Positions 10,632 through 21,284 are shown, numbered from the stretch's first letter. The stretch: 64,000 nt of DNA from Doryteuthis pealeii (GCA_023376005.1 CM042139.1:144401798-144465797), one strand, 5' to 3'. Program-made: numbers and translations. The notes: generated by a model from the letters alone, not told the origin.

Positions 10632-10852
10632 GTAAAAATAAAGTCGACGGGGTGCCCTAATGTCGGTATCAGCCAGACAGCGAGGGAGTATATCCACTTT
10701 TCACTTGCGCTAGTCCAAGGATATTATTTTAGTGTCTTTACCACACAGATCCCTGTGCTACTCACACACTAAGATGGCGAGGATCGGTATAGAACCAAGA
10801 ACCTTACGATTCAATGTCAAGTGCTCTACCGACTGAGCTAAACCGGCCAGCA
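10632..10852 (-). mobile_element. SINE-A, full-length type copy
   Basis: The minus strand starts with a clear tRNA-like head: TAGCTCAGTCGGTAGAGC (A box and D arm) then GGTTCTATACC (B box). The body ends in the CGACTTTA motif at about 10,640. The intact A and B boxes give the Pol III promoter and define the family boundaries used for the other copies. Confidence 0.85.
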
Positions 10853-11384
10853 GTACAATAATAGGATAACATGGTAAAAAGAATGGTCTATGTAACATTG
10901 AATCTGTTAAAAGAGATGGACAAATAGTTCTAAAAGAATTACAAGTTTACAACATTGTATCACAACGAAAATATATCAATTTTAAAGGGAAAAATAAAAT
11001 AAAAAATTACTAATTGATTCGTAATACATTAATTTTAAGAATGGCATTATTTCAAGTATATTATCATTTGTTTGTTTTTTTCTATCACGATATTTTTCAA
11101 TTTGAGTTGAAATGCTATGAAAAAATTTAAAATACAAAATATATCATTGGAATCTCATTCCAAACATCATTCAATTTAACTGTTGAAAACATTGACGGTA
11201 AAATTGCAAAGTGAATCGCGATCTTCCAAAGTGAGTATTGATCATATTTTCATTTTAAGTTAGGTCGATGATTTTAGCTACTTTTTTTTAGAAGTTTATC
11301 GATGTTCAGTCACTTTGAAGTTGACTTATTTTTCGAATTTCAATTTCAGGTACACAAAGATCAAAGCAAATAAATGAACCTGAG
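10853..11384. other. No gene seen
   Basis: AT-rich sequence with no recognised repeat or coding frame. Confidence 0.55.
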
Positions 11385-11990
11385 AAGACAACAAAATGTA
11401 AAAAGCTTATGGGAAAGGATGATCAAAATTTGGGAAGAATTCGCTAAATTTAATGCAAGTCAAAGTCATACCGACCAAGCGAGGATAATTTTAAAGAATG
11501 ATTTTTCTTAAAGCTGATTTTCCGACCTCGAGATACTAAAGTATGTGGACAGGTGAAGAATATGAACAAGAAGAGTTTTCTAAATGAGCTGAAACACTAA
11601 TGCTGAAGACCAAAATATCACGGAACCCAACACCACAACCACAATGTTAACACTAGATAAAAAAAACAGAGTTAATTAAAATATCATGACCAAAAAAAGG
11701 TTACATTACCATTCTTAAAGGATAAGGACCATGAAAAGTCAAGGTAGAAACCAAAAAGGTAAATGAAGTATTACCAAATATCCCAAAAGACAACATTACA
11801 AAACTAAACAGTATAATCTATGTAGAGGCAAAACTAGTCATTGATAAATGTGGTATCCCCCTAACGAAACCGAACAGATATATAAAAGCTAGATGGAAAA
11901 GAAGACTAGATAGACAAATAAAGAAAGAACGAGAACCAGCGAAAGTACTAAGGAAAGAAAAATGCACGCGGACAAAATGCAGAAACTAGT
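11385..11990 (+). pseudogene. Family 1 LINE, N-terminal region
   Basis: Aligns by eye with the reverse complement of 30,100-30,470: a MIKIWEEF-type start, then TDQARIILKN, then a stretch with TGEEYEQEEF. Further on come readings of the DKCGIPLTKPNRYIKARWKR type. This is the basic N-terminal region before the RT domain. Multiple frameshifts occur and neither RT nor a tail is present. Confidence 0.6.
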
Positions 11991-12059
11991 GATTCGTTGG
12001 GGCTTAAAATATGCCGATTGATACCTATGCAGAAGAGTAATGCTCTCCCAAAAATAGGT

Positions 12060-12200
12060 ATCCTGATTATGAAACTGAACAGCATCCGTTAGTGAGACTC
12101 CAGTTCTGGAGCTTTGGAGAGTATGGCGTACCTCTTCATTGCCATTACTCCCAGGTCCACGTTAGATCAGAGGGATAGTACCTGTTAGTTCTAGTTATTA
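12060..12200 (+). repeat. Dispersed repeat F
   Basis: Matches 8,515-8,645 and the inverse of 19,515-19,615 over about 110 bp, from GTGAGACTCCAGTTCTGGAG to TAGTACCTGTTAG. No promoter boxes are recognised. Confidence 0.65.
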
Positions 12201-12309
12201 TAATCGATAAGTCTACTAATACGAGATTATGCCATCAAATAGTTCTTCAAAGCTGAAAGACAAAAGATGAAATAGTTATCAAGCACGAACCACCAGTGTT
12301 ATTTCAGGA

Positions 12310-12436
12310 TGCCGTGACCATCATAATGTACTATAGTCACGGAAATTCTAAAGTGACCTATAGAGTATATTCACGGAGCGGGCACAGCATTTGAATGTAT
12401 AGTCACGGCACTTAAACAACATATGTAGTATCACAG
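12310..12436. repeat. Phased TAGTCACGG motif cluster
   Basis: Four related motifs (two TAGTCACGG, one TATTCACGG, one TATCACAG) end at 12,342, 12,376, 12,408 and 12,436. The first is preceded by its inverse (CCGTGAC at 12,312), which could form a hairpin. Function unknown. Confidence 0.45.
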
Positions 12437-12476
12437 TGTTATGGCGCCTGCGCAATTAACGAGACATAGGAAGCTT

Positions 12477-12530
12477 TCTTCTTCTTCTTCTTCTTCTTCT
12501 TCTTCTCTTCTTCTTCTTCTTCTTCTTCTA
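12477..12530. repeat. (TTC)n microsatellite
   Basis: Near-pure trinucleotide tract with one interruption. Confidence 0.95.
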
Positions 12531-12539
12531 TTCGATACT

Positions 12540-14000
12540 CAGGGTGGCATTATCAGGTTTGGGCTGCGATGACAAAAGCCTCAATGTGTTCGGAGAGTGT
12601 ATGTTGCGGATTCGTAAAGCACAACTCGACGCTGGTCTTAGTTTTCTTTTCCAGAAAAACAAACCAGGTCCCTACGGTATAACAAGAATTCGATTTAGCA
12701 TGCTAATATTTAGCAAAAGTAAACACCAGAAATTGTACTTCACTGTTAGCTTTATTTTACCCGTGTTTTTGGTAGATGTGCTTGGGAGAATGGACTAAAA
12801 TACACCTAAATCATAAGCTTCTCGTAATAGGAACCTTTACTCATTGCCAATCGAATTCATTTTTCTCTCGGCTAATTTCTGGCGGTCCAAAAAATCTGTC
12901 TGTCCTGATTTCTTAACGATTACAAGCTTTGCTGTCTCTCTGGTCTGACTCAACTGACAGTCATAACCTTTCTGTCTTCTACCGGAAAAAAGGTCTTATT
13001 TAACTTTGTGAAACAAATTACAATCTAGAATAACCTATGGTGGAGTTCTCCTGCCGCCTTCAATGGTGATCTTAATTATTTATTCGCTATGCTTAATCCT
13101 ACAAATAATTTAATATTCTTTTAACCCACCGAAGATCAAAAGCAAGCACATTTCAAAAGTTTGATATCAGCTAGATTGTAAATTCATAATTGCTAATGGG
13201 TAAAACAACCACACTCTTAAAACAAAACTTCAAAGGACATTTAATGACAACCCAGGATCCATCGAGTCTGTAACAGATCAATTCTGTAACAATAAAACAG
13301 TACAGAAAACGTATCACTTTGTGACCTTTACAGTAAATGCAAAGTAGCCTCCGATAACAGATAGAGTGCAGACCACCGATCAGACTTTGGTGAGGAGTTA
13401 AACATAAAGCTCCAATAGTTTTTCAATAACATTCGAAAGAAACACATAGTTGAAAAAGCCAAATGTGTACCAAGAAGAACCAGAAGCAGGGACTCCCTTA
13501 TGTTTACAGTATATTGATTCACTGAGTTTCTGCATTAATACTGATAATTACGATAAATTAATTTGTGATGAGATACCTGACACAGGTGAATTTTGAATTC
13601 TATGAACTGATCAAGAATTTTATAACCCACGTTACATGAACCAGGTTCAACAATGACAGCCGTATCATGGGCAAGGCAAAGAAGACTTGTGAGAAAGTAT
13701 TTCCAAAATTTCTTTAGAGATAAGGACCTACCTGAAATAAAGATGATCATCATTTGAATAAAGAAGACACACAAAAGAGATTGAATAAAGGATCCCCATG
13801 GTTACGGTTTGGCTTATAGCCTCTAATCTAGTCTTCCAGCACTTATAAAACACATATCAGTGAGATGTTCGGCTCTATTTAAAGAATCAAGTTCTTCATG
13901 AATACATTGATAAGGATACATATCACATTATTGTCTTAATTTACCGGTGAAAATGAAATCCAACACTTCGTTAATATAAACCCGCATAAGAAGAATGATG
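12540..14000. other. No gene seen
   Basis: Several open frames of 60-85 codons exist on both strands (for example 12,544-12,798) but none shows a recognisable domain, splice context or repeat match. Treated as non-coding. Confidence 0.5.
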
Positions 14001-14004
14001 TTGT

Positions 14005-14135
14005 CGTGTTATGGTTATGGTCGAATGAAACGGATCTGAGTTCAAAACCTAGACAAAGTTGTTTGTATTTCACATAGTGGGAACAGTATTTATTTACCCA
14101 AACCGTTCGACATGGGTAGGATATGACACAAGGTC
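14005..14135 (+). mobile_element. SINE-B with internal deletion
   Basis: The head with a B box (GAGTTCAAAACC) and the first body block are joined directly to the last block (ACCCAAACCGTTCGACATGG). The middle of the body is missing. Confidence 0.6.
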
Positions 14136-14141
14136 GCAAGT

Positions 14142-14412
14142 ATATATATTTACCAACCACTCCACACGAGTAGTATGTAACCCATGGTTAATTTCTTAAG
14201 TGGAGTTTAACAGGTTTGAATTAAGAGTATTCCTTCTAGACTGGTTGCCTAACCAAGGTTAAATAGCCAAGTCCGCCCTAATCTTTACCCATAGCTGAGG
14301 GGAGAATAGTAGGATGAATACCTTTTCCAAGGGTATTAGTACGATGGAAAATGCTAACAGCCTCACCGAGGATTTGACCACGGGTCCATTAAACCACGCA
14401 CCTCCAAGGTCG
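14142..14412 (-). mobile_element. SINE-B, minus copy
   Basis: Starts at a short (TA)n tail and contains all body blocks (CTAGACTGGTTGCCTAACC, CTGAGGGGAGAATAG). It ends in a head whose inverse reads GCGTGGTTTAATGG. The head appears shortened between the A and B boxes. Confidence 0.8.
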
Positions 14413-14504
14413 CAAGTATAGGGAATCCAGCGAGGATCAAACTCGCTATTCAGCTGTAATGGATTTACGTGAACTATTGTGCTAACAATTACACAACAAT
14501 GGGT

Positions 14505-14695
14505 CACCCTACCCTTGGGAAAGGTATGAATCCAGTTATTCTTCCTCCAGTTATGGGTAAATAGACGGGCAGACTAGACTCATTAACCTTGGTTAGGCAA
14601 CCGGTCTAGGAGAAGAAAAACTCAAAACCCGTTTAACACCGCTAAAATGAACTCGTGTCACATCCTGCTCGTGCGAAATCGTTGGGTAAATACAT
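14505..14695 (+). mobile_element. SINE-B, plus copy
   Basis: Contains the CTTGGGAAAGGTATG block, the TTAACCTTGGTTAGGCAACC block and the terminal CATCCTGCTCGTGCG block. The tRNA head is absent or unrecognisable. It is the third SINE-B in 700 bp. Confidence 0.7.
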
Positions 14696-14803
14696 AGAAA
14701 AACTATCAAACATGTAGAGATTGCAAACGTCCTTGAAGAAACTGTTCACCAACCTTTAAGATCAACATTTGGTCGTAATCAACAAATATGGATGGTTATT
14801 TTG

Positions 14804-15255
14804 TTTAATGGCATATCAACCCCTATGGGCTATTTAATACCAAATCTATTTTTTGCGTGTATATGTTTTTTAAGGGAATAGTTTGTCGGTAAATATTAGT
14901 TTGGTTTGGTTTTATAAACTGGTTGAAATAGTTTTCATTAACTTCATGTGTATTAATAAATTGGTAGAATTAATCAACTGGTGGTTGACCCTCAGCCACA
15001 GTCTTCTAGTACCAAATATGATAAAATTGTTTAATGGCATATCAACCCTTGTGGGCTATTTAATACCAAATCTATTTATTGTGTGTATACGTTTTTTAAG
15101 GGAACAGTTTGTAGGTAGATATTGGTTTGGTTTTATAAACTGGTTGAAATAGTTTTCATTAACTTCATGTGTATTAATAAATTGGTAGAATTAATAAACT
15201 GGTGGTTGACTCTCAGCCACTACTTTCTAGCACCCATATGATAAAAAGGGTTGGA
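14804..15255. repeat. 226-bp direct tandem dimer
   Basis: Two units start at 14,804 and 15,030 with the same TTTAATGGCATATCAACCC block and end in CATATGATAAAA-type blocks. They differ by scattered substitutions and small indels. The first block is the inverse of a dispersed motif at 5,311 and 8,735, so this is a repeat family in tandem form. Open frames across it are not accepted. Confidence 0.85.
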
Positions 15256-15294
15256 TGTTTGTCATAAAAGCAATTTGAAAAATATAGTCAGGAT

Positions 15295-15440
15295 AATAAT
15301 ATAGGTGCTAGGGCTTGACATGACCAGCCGATTGATCATATTGTGTCTCTCCAACTGACTGTTTAGATCAAGTAAGGGCGGAAGTAGAGTATTGCATGTC
15401 GAAGGACCAATTATAACCCAGGTCACAGAGTGCTCAACCA
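15295..15440 (+). repeat. Dispersed repeat D
   Basis: Starts with ATAGGTGCTAGGGCTTGACA. It is related to 5,940 and to the inverse of 8,385-8,420. No coding frame. The following 15,440-16,150 shows nothing recognisable. Confidence 0.5.
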
Positions 15441-16150
15441 CCGTGATTCAAGGAAAGAACAATCTTATGATAATAATCTACCTGATATCTTAGGTCTTCC
15501 TATCTATTTAGGGTCTGAAAAATGTATAAGGGCTAAATAAGTTTTAGAATTGCATTATGAGTTGACTGCTTTTCATCTATTTCTTGTCTCGAGATAATTC
15601 TAAAAATTGTTTTTACTTTTGAATTCTTTCCAGGCTGGTCGTTAGATGTTAACGTTCTTTTTTGTCTTACAATTCTCTTTTTCTTTTTGGTAGGTTAGTG
15701 ATTAAAAAAAAGATTTTCTCTGTGTTTAGAAGTAGATATTTATCAATATGAAATAATCAAGCCGTAATTATCAATTTTCTTAAGCTGAATGTTCAACTTA
15801 AATATATTGAAGGATATCTATTATCTGTTCCTTAAAGAAATAGAGACAAGTAAATGGCCATCACTTGACTCATCTCCTCTCGGAAGTCCTGGCACAAACA
15901 ATTCGGTTTGTGGCACATGTGTAAAAAAAAAAAAAGAAGAACAAACAAAAAAGAAACAAACAGATATCTTCAGTTAATAAATCTTGGATCAGAAACAGAA
16001 GCTGCTTTTTAAGAATGAAAAGTCCCGTAATATCACAGATTACAATGAAACAAAAAGCAAAACGATTTGCAGGATCCCTATGATAAGTACCAGTTGCGAC
16101 AATCACAAGATTGATTTTCTAAGGATTCTCCCTCACAGCAAGACGATAAA

Positions 16151-16153
16151 ACC

Positions 16154-16197
<44 letters not shown>

Positions 16198-16223
16198 GAC
16201 GTGCTGACAACACGTATTTACTT

Positions 16224-16298
<75 letters not shown>
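16151..16298. repeat. (CCA)n-(TCA)n and (TC)n microsatellites
   Basis: CCA then TCA repeats at 16,151-16,196 and a 70-bp TC run at 16,228-16,298. Frames through them are artefacts. Confidence 0.95.
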
Positions 16299-16300
<2 letters not shown>

Positions 16301-16728
16301 CATCAGTCTGAAAATGTATAAGGCTATCGCTCTTGATAAGTCCTCTTGATGGCATCCAGTGTCCGTGTAGAGCTAATGAATAGGCTTTTACTGGTCGGCG
16401 AAGACTGGTGTGATCCCGAATAGAAGTATGTATGAGAAGGTCGCATATAAAGAATTTCAGTTCTATTTTCATCATATTTCTATCGTTAACCTATCAATCG
16501 CAATTCATGTTCTACTTATGCGTATGATGACATCACTTTTACATAAATGTAATATTGCAATGCGACCTATATGAACTGGTACACTATTTACAGAGGCTTG
16601 CCATTTAATGAGGAATAGTATCATCTTATCTTGATTGCGTTCACGTGATACGTTTACATCCTGCTAATCGAAAAATATGAAATTCAGCTGAAAGTGTGTA
16701 TTGAGACTAGGTGTTTCGAGGATGACAA

Positions 16729-16783
16729 AAAGCCTTTGGTGGGGCTGCCTCCTACAAGTTTTAAAGACAACTTAGTGCTATGC

Positions 16784-16833
<50 letters not shown>

Positions 16834-16993
16834 TAGAAATGTAAGGAGGTTAATCCGACAGTACGTGGAGAAAAGCAGACAAACACGGGATGTTGTGGAA
16901 ACTTGATGTTTCCATAACATCCCGTGTTTGTCTACTTTTCTCCACACATATATATATATATATATTGTATATATATATATATTATATATATAT

Positions 16994-17059
<66 letters not shown>

Positions 17060-17425
17060 CTGTACATCTCTAGAATCCAGCCAGTCCTGTGTACACAAAA
17101 ACTGTTCCACAACTGTTTCTTTTTTGATACCTCAAGCCTCAACCTTTCGTGTGGTGGAACCAGAAACTTTCGAACTCCGCCGCACGGTTCGTAATTTTCT
17201 AATTCCTCTTTCCTGTTAAAAAGAGAAAAAAAATTACTTTTTCAACAACAATTCCGATATTACGTCCAAACATCTATCAATCGATTTTCTCCGATGAGAA
17301 TTGATCGAAAAAGAATAATATCACTTAGATTAAATATCTAATTATAAGGGTTCCCTAATTTTCTTTTAAGAAATTTTGTATACGCTTTTACGTTGTCTCG
17401 TTAAATTTTGTACTCCTAAGAAACT

Positions 17426-17464
<39 letters not shown>

Positions 17465-17521
17465 GCATAGCACTAAGTTGTCTTTAAAACTTGTAGGAGG
17501 TAGCCCCTCCAAAGACTTTAA
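16729..17521. mobile_element. Inverted-repeat element with nested hairpin
   Basis: Outer arms of about 60 bp (16,729-16,787 and 17,461-17,521) are inverted copies sharing TAAAGACAACTTAGTGCTAT. Inside is a second near-perfect hairpin (16,865-16,945, about 38-bp arms, 5-nt loop) flanked by (TA)n tracts. The rest has no coding frame. It may be a non-autonomous foldback/MITE-like element; no clear target-site duplication was found. Confidence 0.55.
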
Positions 17522-17758
17522 CCACAACATAAACTCCTGCAGTTAGCTGTAATTAATCAATATCTTGATTAATTCAGAGGATTTAACCCTAAATATCCTT
17601 ATGGTGAAACTCGAGTAGGTTATTTCTGTACATACCATAGTAATAAATTCGCTCTACTTCCGTATTGAGCACTTTATATTTGTTATATCACTGACTTATA
17701 ATGGTAAAACTTGTATCAACTAACCATTGAGACCAGTTTCACAGGTAACTCATCCCAT

Positions 17759-17763
<5 letters not shown>

Positions 17764-17827
<64 letters not shown>
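17764..17827. repeat. (TA)n tail of SINE-B
   Basis: TA run directly continuous with the 3' end of the minus-strand SINE-B that follows. Confidence 0.9.
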
Positions 17828-18060
17828 GCCAACCGCTCTGCATGAGTAGAATGTTCTTAAGTTCTCAAGTAGATTTTTAAAGGTTTGAATTCAGTTTTCC
17901 TTCTTCTAGACTGGTTGCCTAACCACGGTTAAGGAGCCCAATCTGCCCCACTATTTACGCATAGATGGAGGGAGAATAGTGGATGCATACCTTTCCCAAA
18001 CGTGTTTGCGTCATTGAAATACAAACCGGATTTGAAGTCGGTTGGAGCGCTAGACCTAAA
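17828..18060 (-). mobile_element. SINE-B, head truncated
   Basis: Body blocks are intact (CTAGACTGGTTGCCTAACC, TGGAGGGAGAATAG). Only the B-box side of the head (inverse of CCGGATTTGAAGTC) is retained. Confidence 0.75.
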
Positions 18061-18129
18061 GTAACTTACAACAGACTGCGAAAACTTCGAGGTAGACGGT
18101 TCGCGTAATGGACCGTAATCTTCTCAGTC

Positions 18130-18505
18130 TCAGGGTATTTGCCACTCATCGCACTTATGAAGCCATTACACAAGTAAATATTTATGCGGGCCCACCCACA
18201 AGTCGAAGCTCATGGGTGATAGGTACAAAAATGCATTGATCCCGTCGGCATTCCCCCTCGAGGAGGCGCCTCAGGCGCTGGGCAATAAACCCAGCCCAGC
18301 TCCTTTAAATCAAGGGGGCAGGTATATTTGCCTCTCATCCAACTTATGAGGCCGTGACACAAGGACAGTTTTATGTGGGCCCACCCACAAGCCGAAGCTC
18401 ATCATCATAGGCACAAAAATGCGTTGATCCCGTCGGCATTCTCCCTCGAGGGGTGCCTCAGGCACTGGGCAATAAACCCAGCCCTACCCCTTTAAATCAT
18501 TGCCT
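18130..18505. repeat. GC-rich 189-bp tandem dimer with conserved hairpins
   Basis: Units are aligned by TTTATGCGGGCCCACCC (18,181) and TTTATGTGGGCCCACCC (18,370). Each contains hairpin 1 (18,266-18,278, GCGCC-TCA-GGCGC; 18,453-18,465, GTGCC-TCA-GGCAC) and hairpin 2 (CTGGG-CAATAAA-CCCAG at 18,278-18,294 and 18,465-18,481). The pair change in hairpin 1 is compensatory. GC content is far above the surroundings. It may be part of a SINE-like or structured non-coding element; strand unknown. Confidence 0.7.
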
Positions 18506-19510
18506 GGGAGTGATAGCCCCCTAAAATCAACGCTGTTAATTTTACTTAGCGGCTCCAGAGGACGAAACACTCTGAAGCAGGCTCCGTAATCTACCCGATT
18601 TTCTAACACAACAGTGTACAAATAGTCTTGGACCAGCTCATTTACTCTCTACGAAATGTAAGCTAGGCTAGTCCACAACACATTTTAGGATTGGTAGCTG
18701 TTAAATTTAGTATTTGTTCGAATTTTCGACTAACCATTATACCGAAAGACCCCAGATTACGCTTAACTATCAGTAATGAGGAATCTTTGAGTCTTTGAAC
18801 AATTAAAATGCATGCACCAACTGTACCATTTTAATCGCTATTCAAACTGGACAGGTATTAACGAGAGTGATAACAACGTGCTGGACTGTCTCCAGGCATT
18901 GTAATGCCTCACGGATGAATTATTACGTGACTACTACATGTGTCTCCGGTCAGCTACAGAACTGGGATCGATGTCTATCTTTGGAAACGTTATAACAGTT
19001 ATTCATGTATCACACCGTTTTGTTTTATAATTATGCGGCAAAAGTCTATAGTTTTATGTGGCCTTTTCGTTTTTGCGATTACTGTAATCGCGACGTGTTT
19101 TAAGTGTAACAGCTGCTATCGATTTAACAGCCATAAATAGCTCAATAAGCGTAAATTCATTGGTTAGATGATCATGGTTCGGCTGTGATAACGGTATGAT
19201 CATCAGTATTATGGCATTGCCACAGGTGATATGATCCAGTGTCAAGTTCCGGCGTATCAACCATTCTAGGGTTATACATGCCTAATAGTCTTTGTTATGT
19301 AATATGAAGTATTCATATCCATGATAATATGGTTTCAAGTAATTATTTCTATTCAATAATAATCATTTGTTTGCACGTAGTTATATAGTACCAAGTAATT
19401 AAAAGTCCTTAGAATAAAAAATTAAAGTAACTATTCTCAATACAAATAATTTACTGTTATATGCTATCATGTATTTCTAATATAAATAATTTGTAAACCG
19501 ATCAATTTGA
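18506..19510. other. No gene seen
   Basis: Mostly AT-rich with no supported frame or repeat match. A 66-codon frame near 18,940 with a hydrophobic segment has no supporting context. Confidence 0.5.
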
Positions 19511-19514
19511 CTTG

Positions 19515-19615
19515 TAAAAAGGACGACTCCGGGTCAGAGTGAACCTGGGAGTAATGGAAATGAACAAATACTCCACATTCCCCAGATTACCAGAGCCGGA
19601 GTCTCAGATTAAGAT
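19515..19615 (-). repeat. Dispersed repeat F, inverted copy
   Basis: Inverse match to 8,530-8,645 and 12,085-12,190, including the inverse of CACTCTGACCCGGAG. Confidence 0.6.
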
Positions 19616-19664
19616 TAGTGGATACAGCCAGTTTTTTCAAAGCCCGAAAATTTAACCAGACTAA

Positions 19665-19755
19665 AGCTGGCTCGAAATCAGAGTTTTCCTTCTCCTAGAC
19701 TGGATTCTTAACCAAGGCTAAATAACCTAGTCAGCCCTACCATTTATCCATTATA
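19665..19755 (-). mobile_element. SINE-B fragment
   Basis: One body segment (CTTCTCCTAGACTGG to GTCAGCCCTACCATTTA) ending at a (TA)n tract. Confidence 0.6.
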
Positions 19756-19815
19756 TATATATATATATATTAAGAAAATTGAAAAAAAGTGTTCCGAAAA
19801 TAGGATGAATTTAAT

Positions 19816-19861
19816 TATCGATGTTTAAACATTTCGGTTTCATTAAACCTTCATCAGGATG
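19816..19861 (-). ncRNA. Hammerhead-like ribozyme, left palindrome arm
   Basis: Mirror of the motif in the right arm. Core CTGATGA plus one extra A, stem II GGTTT-AATG-AAACC, core GAAA, loopless stem III (TGTTTAAACA), then TC. Stem I is only about 3 bp here (ATC with GAT), so it is weaker than the other arm. Confidence 0.45.
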
Positions 19862-19980
19862 TATCTTGGGGTGAAGAAAATGATGGATTTTTATAGATGA
19901 CAGGAGATGAAAAAAAACTAAAAAGATTTTCATCTCCTGTCATCTATAAAAATATCCATCATTTTCTTCACCCCAAGATA

Positions 19981-20026
19981 TATCCTGATGAAGGTTTAAT
20001 GAAACCGAAATGTTTAAACATCGATA
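19981..20026 (+). ncRNA. Hammerhead-like ribozyme, right palindrome arm
   Basis: Order fits a type I hammerhead. Stem I TATC/GATA (4 bp); core CTGATGA (19,985-19,991) with one extra A; stem II GGTTT-AATG-AAACC (5 bp); GAAA (20,007-20,010); palindromic stem III TGTTTAAACA; cleavage-site TC (20,021-20,022). The extra A after the core departs from consensus and may reduce activity. A self-complementary stem III suggests it would work best as a dimer, as known for Penelope-like and retrozyme hammerheads. Confidence 0.55.
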
Positions 20027-20096
20027 ATTAAATTCATCCTATTTTCGGAACACTTGTTTTTTCAAATTTTTCTTAATATTGTTTCCATATTTACTC

Positions 20097-20146
<50 letters not shown>

Positions 20147-20149
<3 letters not shown>

Positions 20150-20388
20150 ACCCCTCCGCACGAGCATGATGTGAGACAAGCTCAATTTCTTAAGCGGATA
20201 GACTGTTTGCCTAACTAAGGTTAAAAGGCATAGCCTACCCTACTATTTGCTCATAGCAAGAGGAATATTAGTTGGATTCATACTTTTCACAAGGGTATTA
20301 GCACTAGGAAAAATGCAGACAGCCTAGACAAGGATTTGAACTCGTCGCGTCCATTTCCTACGACGGTAACCATTAACCACGCGCCTTA
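20147..20388 (-). mobile_element. SINE-B, complete head, (TA)n tail
   Basis: The tail is the TA run at 20,099-20,147. The head on the minus strand reads GCGCGTGGTTAATGGTTACC with the B box GAGTTCAAATCC. The middle of the body is slightly shortened. Confidence 0.82.
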
Positions 20389-20399
20389 TATATAATATA

Positions 20400-20530
20400 A
20401 TAGGATAATAGATGAGGTCATGCCTTTTTCAAGAATATTAGCGCAAAGTGAAACGCAAACATCTTCATCCTGGATTTGAATTCGTTTCGCCGATGCCATT
20501 TCCTGCGACGATAACCATCACGCAAATACG
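20400..20530 (-). mobile_element. SINE-B second head fragment
   Basis: Inverse of the head and first body block (ATTTGAATTCG for the B box, CGATAACCATCACGC for the 5' end), immediately behind another SINE-B. Confidence 0.6.
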
Positions 20531-20539
20531 ACTCAATGA

Positions 20540-21090
20540 GTAGGGTAAGTTAAACAGCTGGCTGGCTTATGTCCACAGCTTCATCCTTTCCGCTCAGGAA
20601 GATACAGATTAGGTCAATAAAATATTGATGGACACGCTGTCAGTTCAAGAGATCATACAGAGATCACCAGATAAGCTTAGGAACACGTTTCTGATTTTAA
20701 AACACCATCTATTTCCCCTCACAGGACTGGTGCTGCTAAGAGGCTCGCGTTGTACCTGGATTCAGCCATTTACCATTTCAGTGTTGCCATATATATCATA
20801 TCATGGCGATGACAAACGAGATAATCCATGCCCAGCTGACCACAAGATCACACATAACCTCTCGTTTCCATCAACAGCACACGGCAGTCTATCTGAAAGA
20901 GAGAGTTAGGGGGGGGTCACTTGAAGTCGTCAATTTTCAAATAATAACTGGAAGGAAAATGGCTGCATAACCAATGTTATCTTTGAAAAGATTCTCTATA
21001 AAAAGTCAAGGAGATAACTCCAATTTTATTAACTGCAACTTGCAGGAAATGTCTTAGCCCTTTTTCAAATTATCAATTATAGGATTGCAA
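20540..21090. other. No gene recognised
   Basis: A 94-codon frame at 20,625-20,909 has fairly even codon composition but no motif I recognise and no splice context. Recorded as unassigned sequence. Confidence 0.4.
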
Positions 21091-21092
21091 TA

Positions 21093-21110
21093 ATAATAAT
21101 AATAATAATA

Positions 21111-21150
<40 letters not shown>

Positions 21151-21253
21151 GAAGAAGAAGAAGAAGAAGAAGAGAAATAAGTAATCCTCTAACATATATT
21201 TATACAACTATCATTTGATTACTTGATGTAGCAATGTTTTTTTACACACACAA

Positions 21254-21284
<31 letters not shown>

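Larger units (their letters stand above)
19771..20076. repeat. Large palindrome, about 145-bp arms
   Basis: Left arm 19,771-19,914 and right arm 19,926-20,076 are near-identical inverted copies around a loop of about 11 nt, flanked on both sides by (TA)n. Each arm carries a hammerhead-like core, annotated separately. No protein frame. It could be a foldback element or an inverted pair of Penelope-like or retrozyme ends. Confidence 0.88.

Noticed and set aside
10632..10852. A functional tRNA gene on the minus strand
   Set aside because: The head keeps A and B boxes but continues into a SINE body shared with two other loci, and the cloverleaf arms do not close.
12544..12798. 84-codon frame after the (TTC)n tract
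   Set aside because: No recognisable motif and no supporting context.
18266..18481. Bacterial-type terminators or a CRISPR array from the repeated hairpins
   Set aside because: Only two units, no spacers, and clearly eukaryotic repeat context. No CRISPR-like array exists in the window.
20625..20909. 94-codon frame as a gene
   Set aside because: No domain, splice or repeat support; length is compatible with chance in this less AT-rich stretch.
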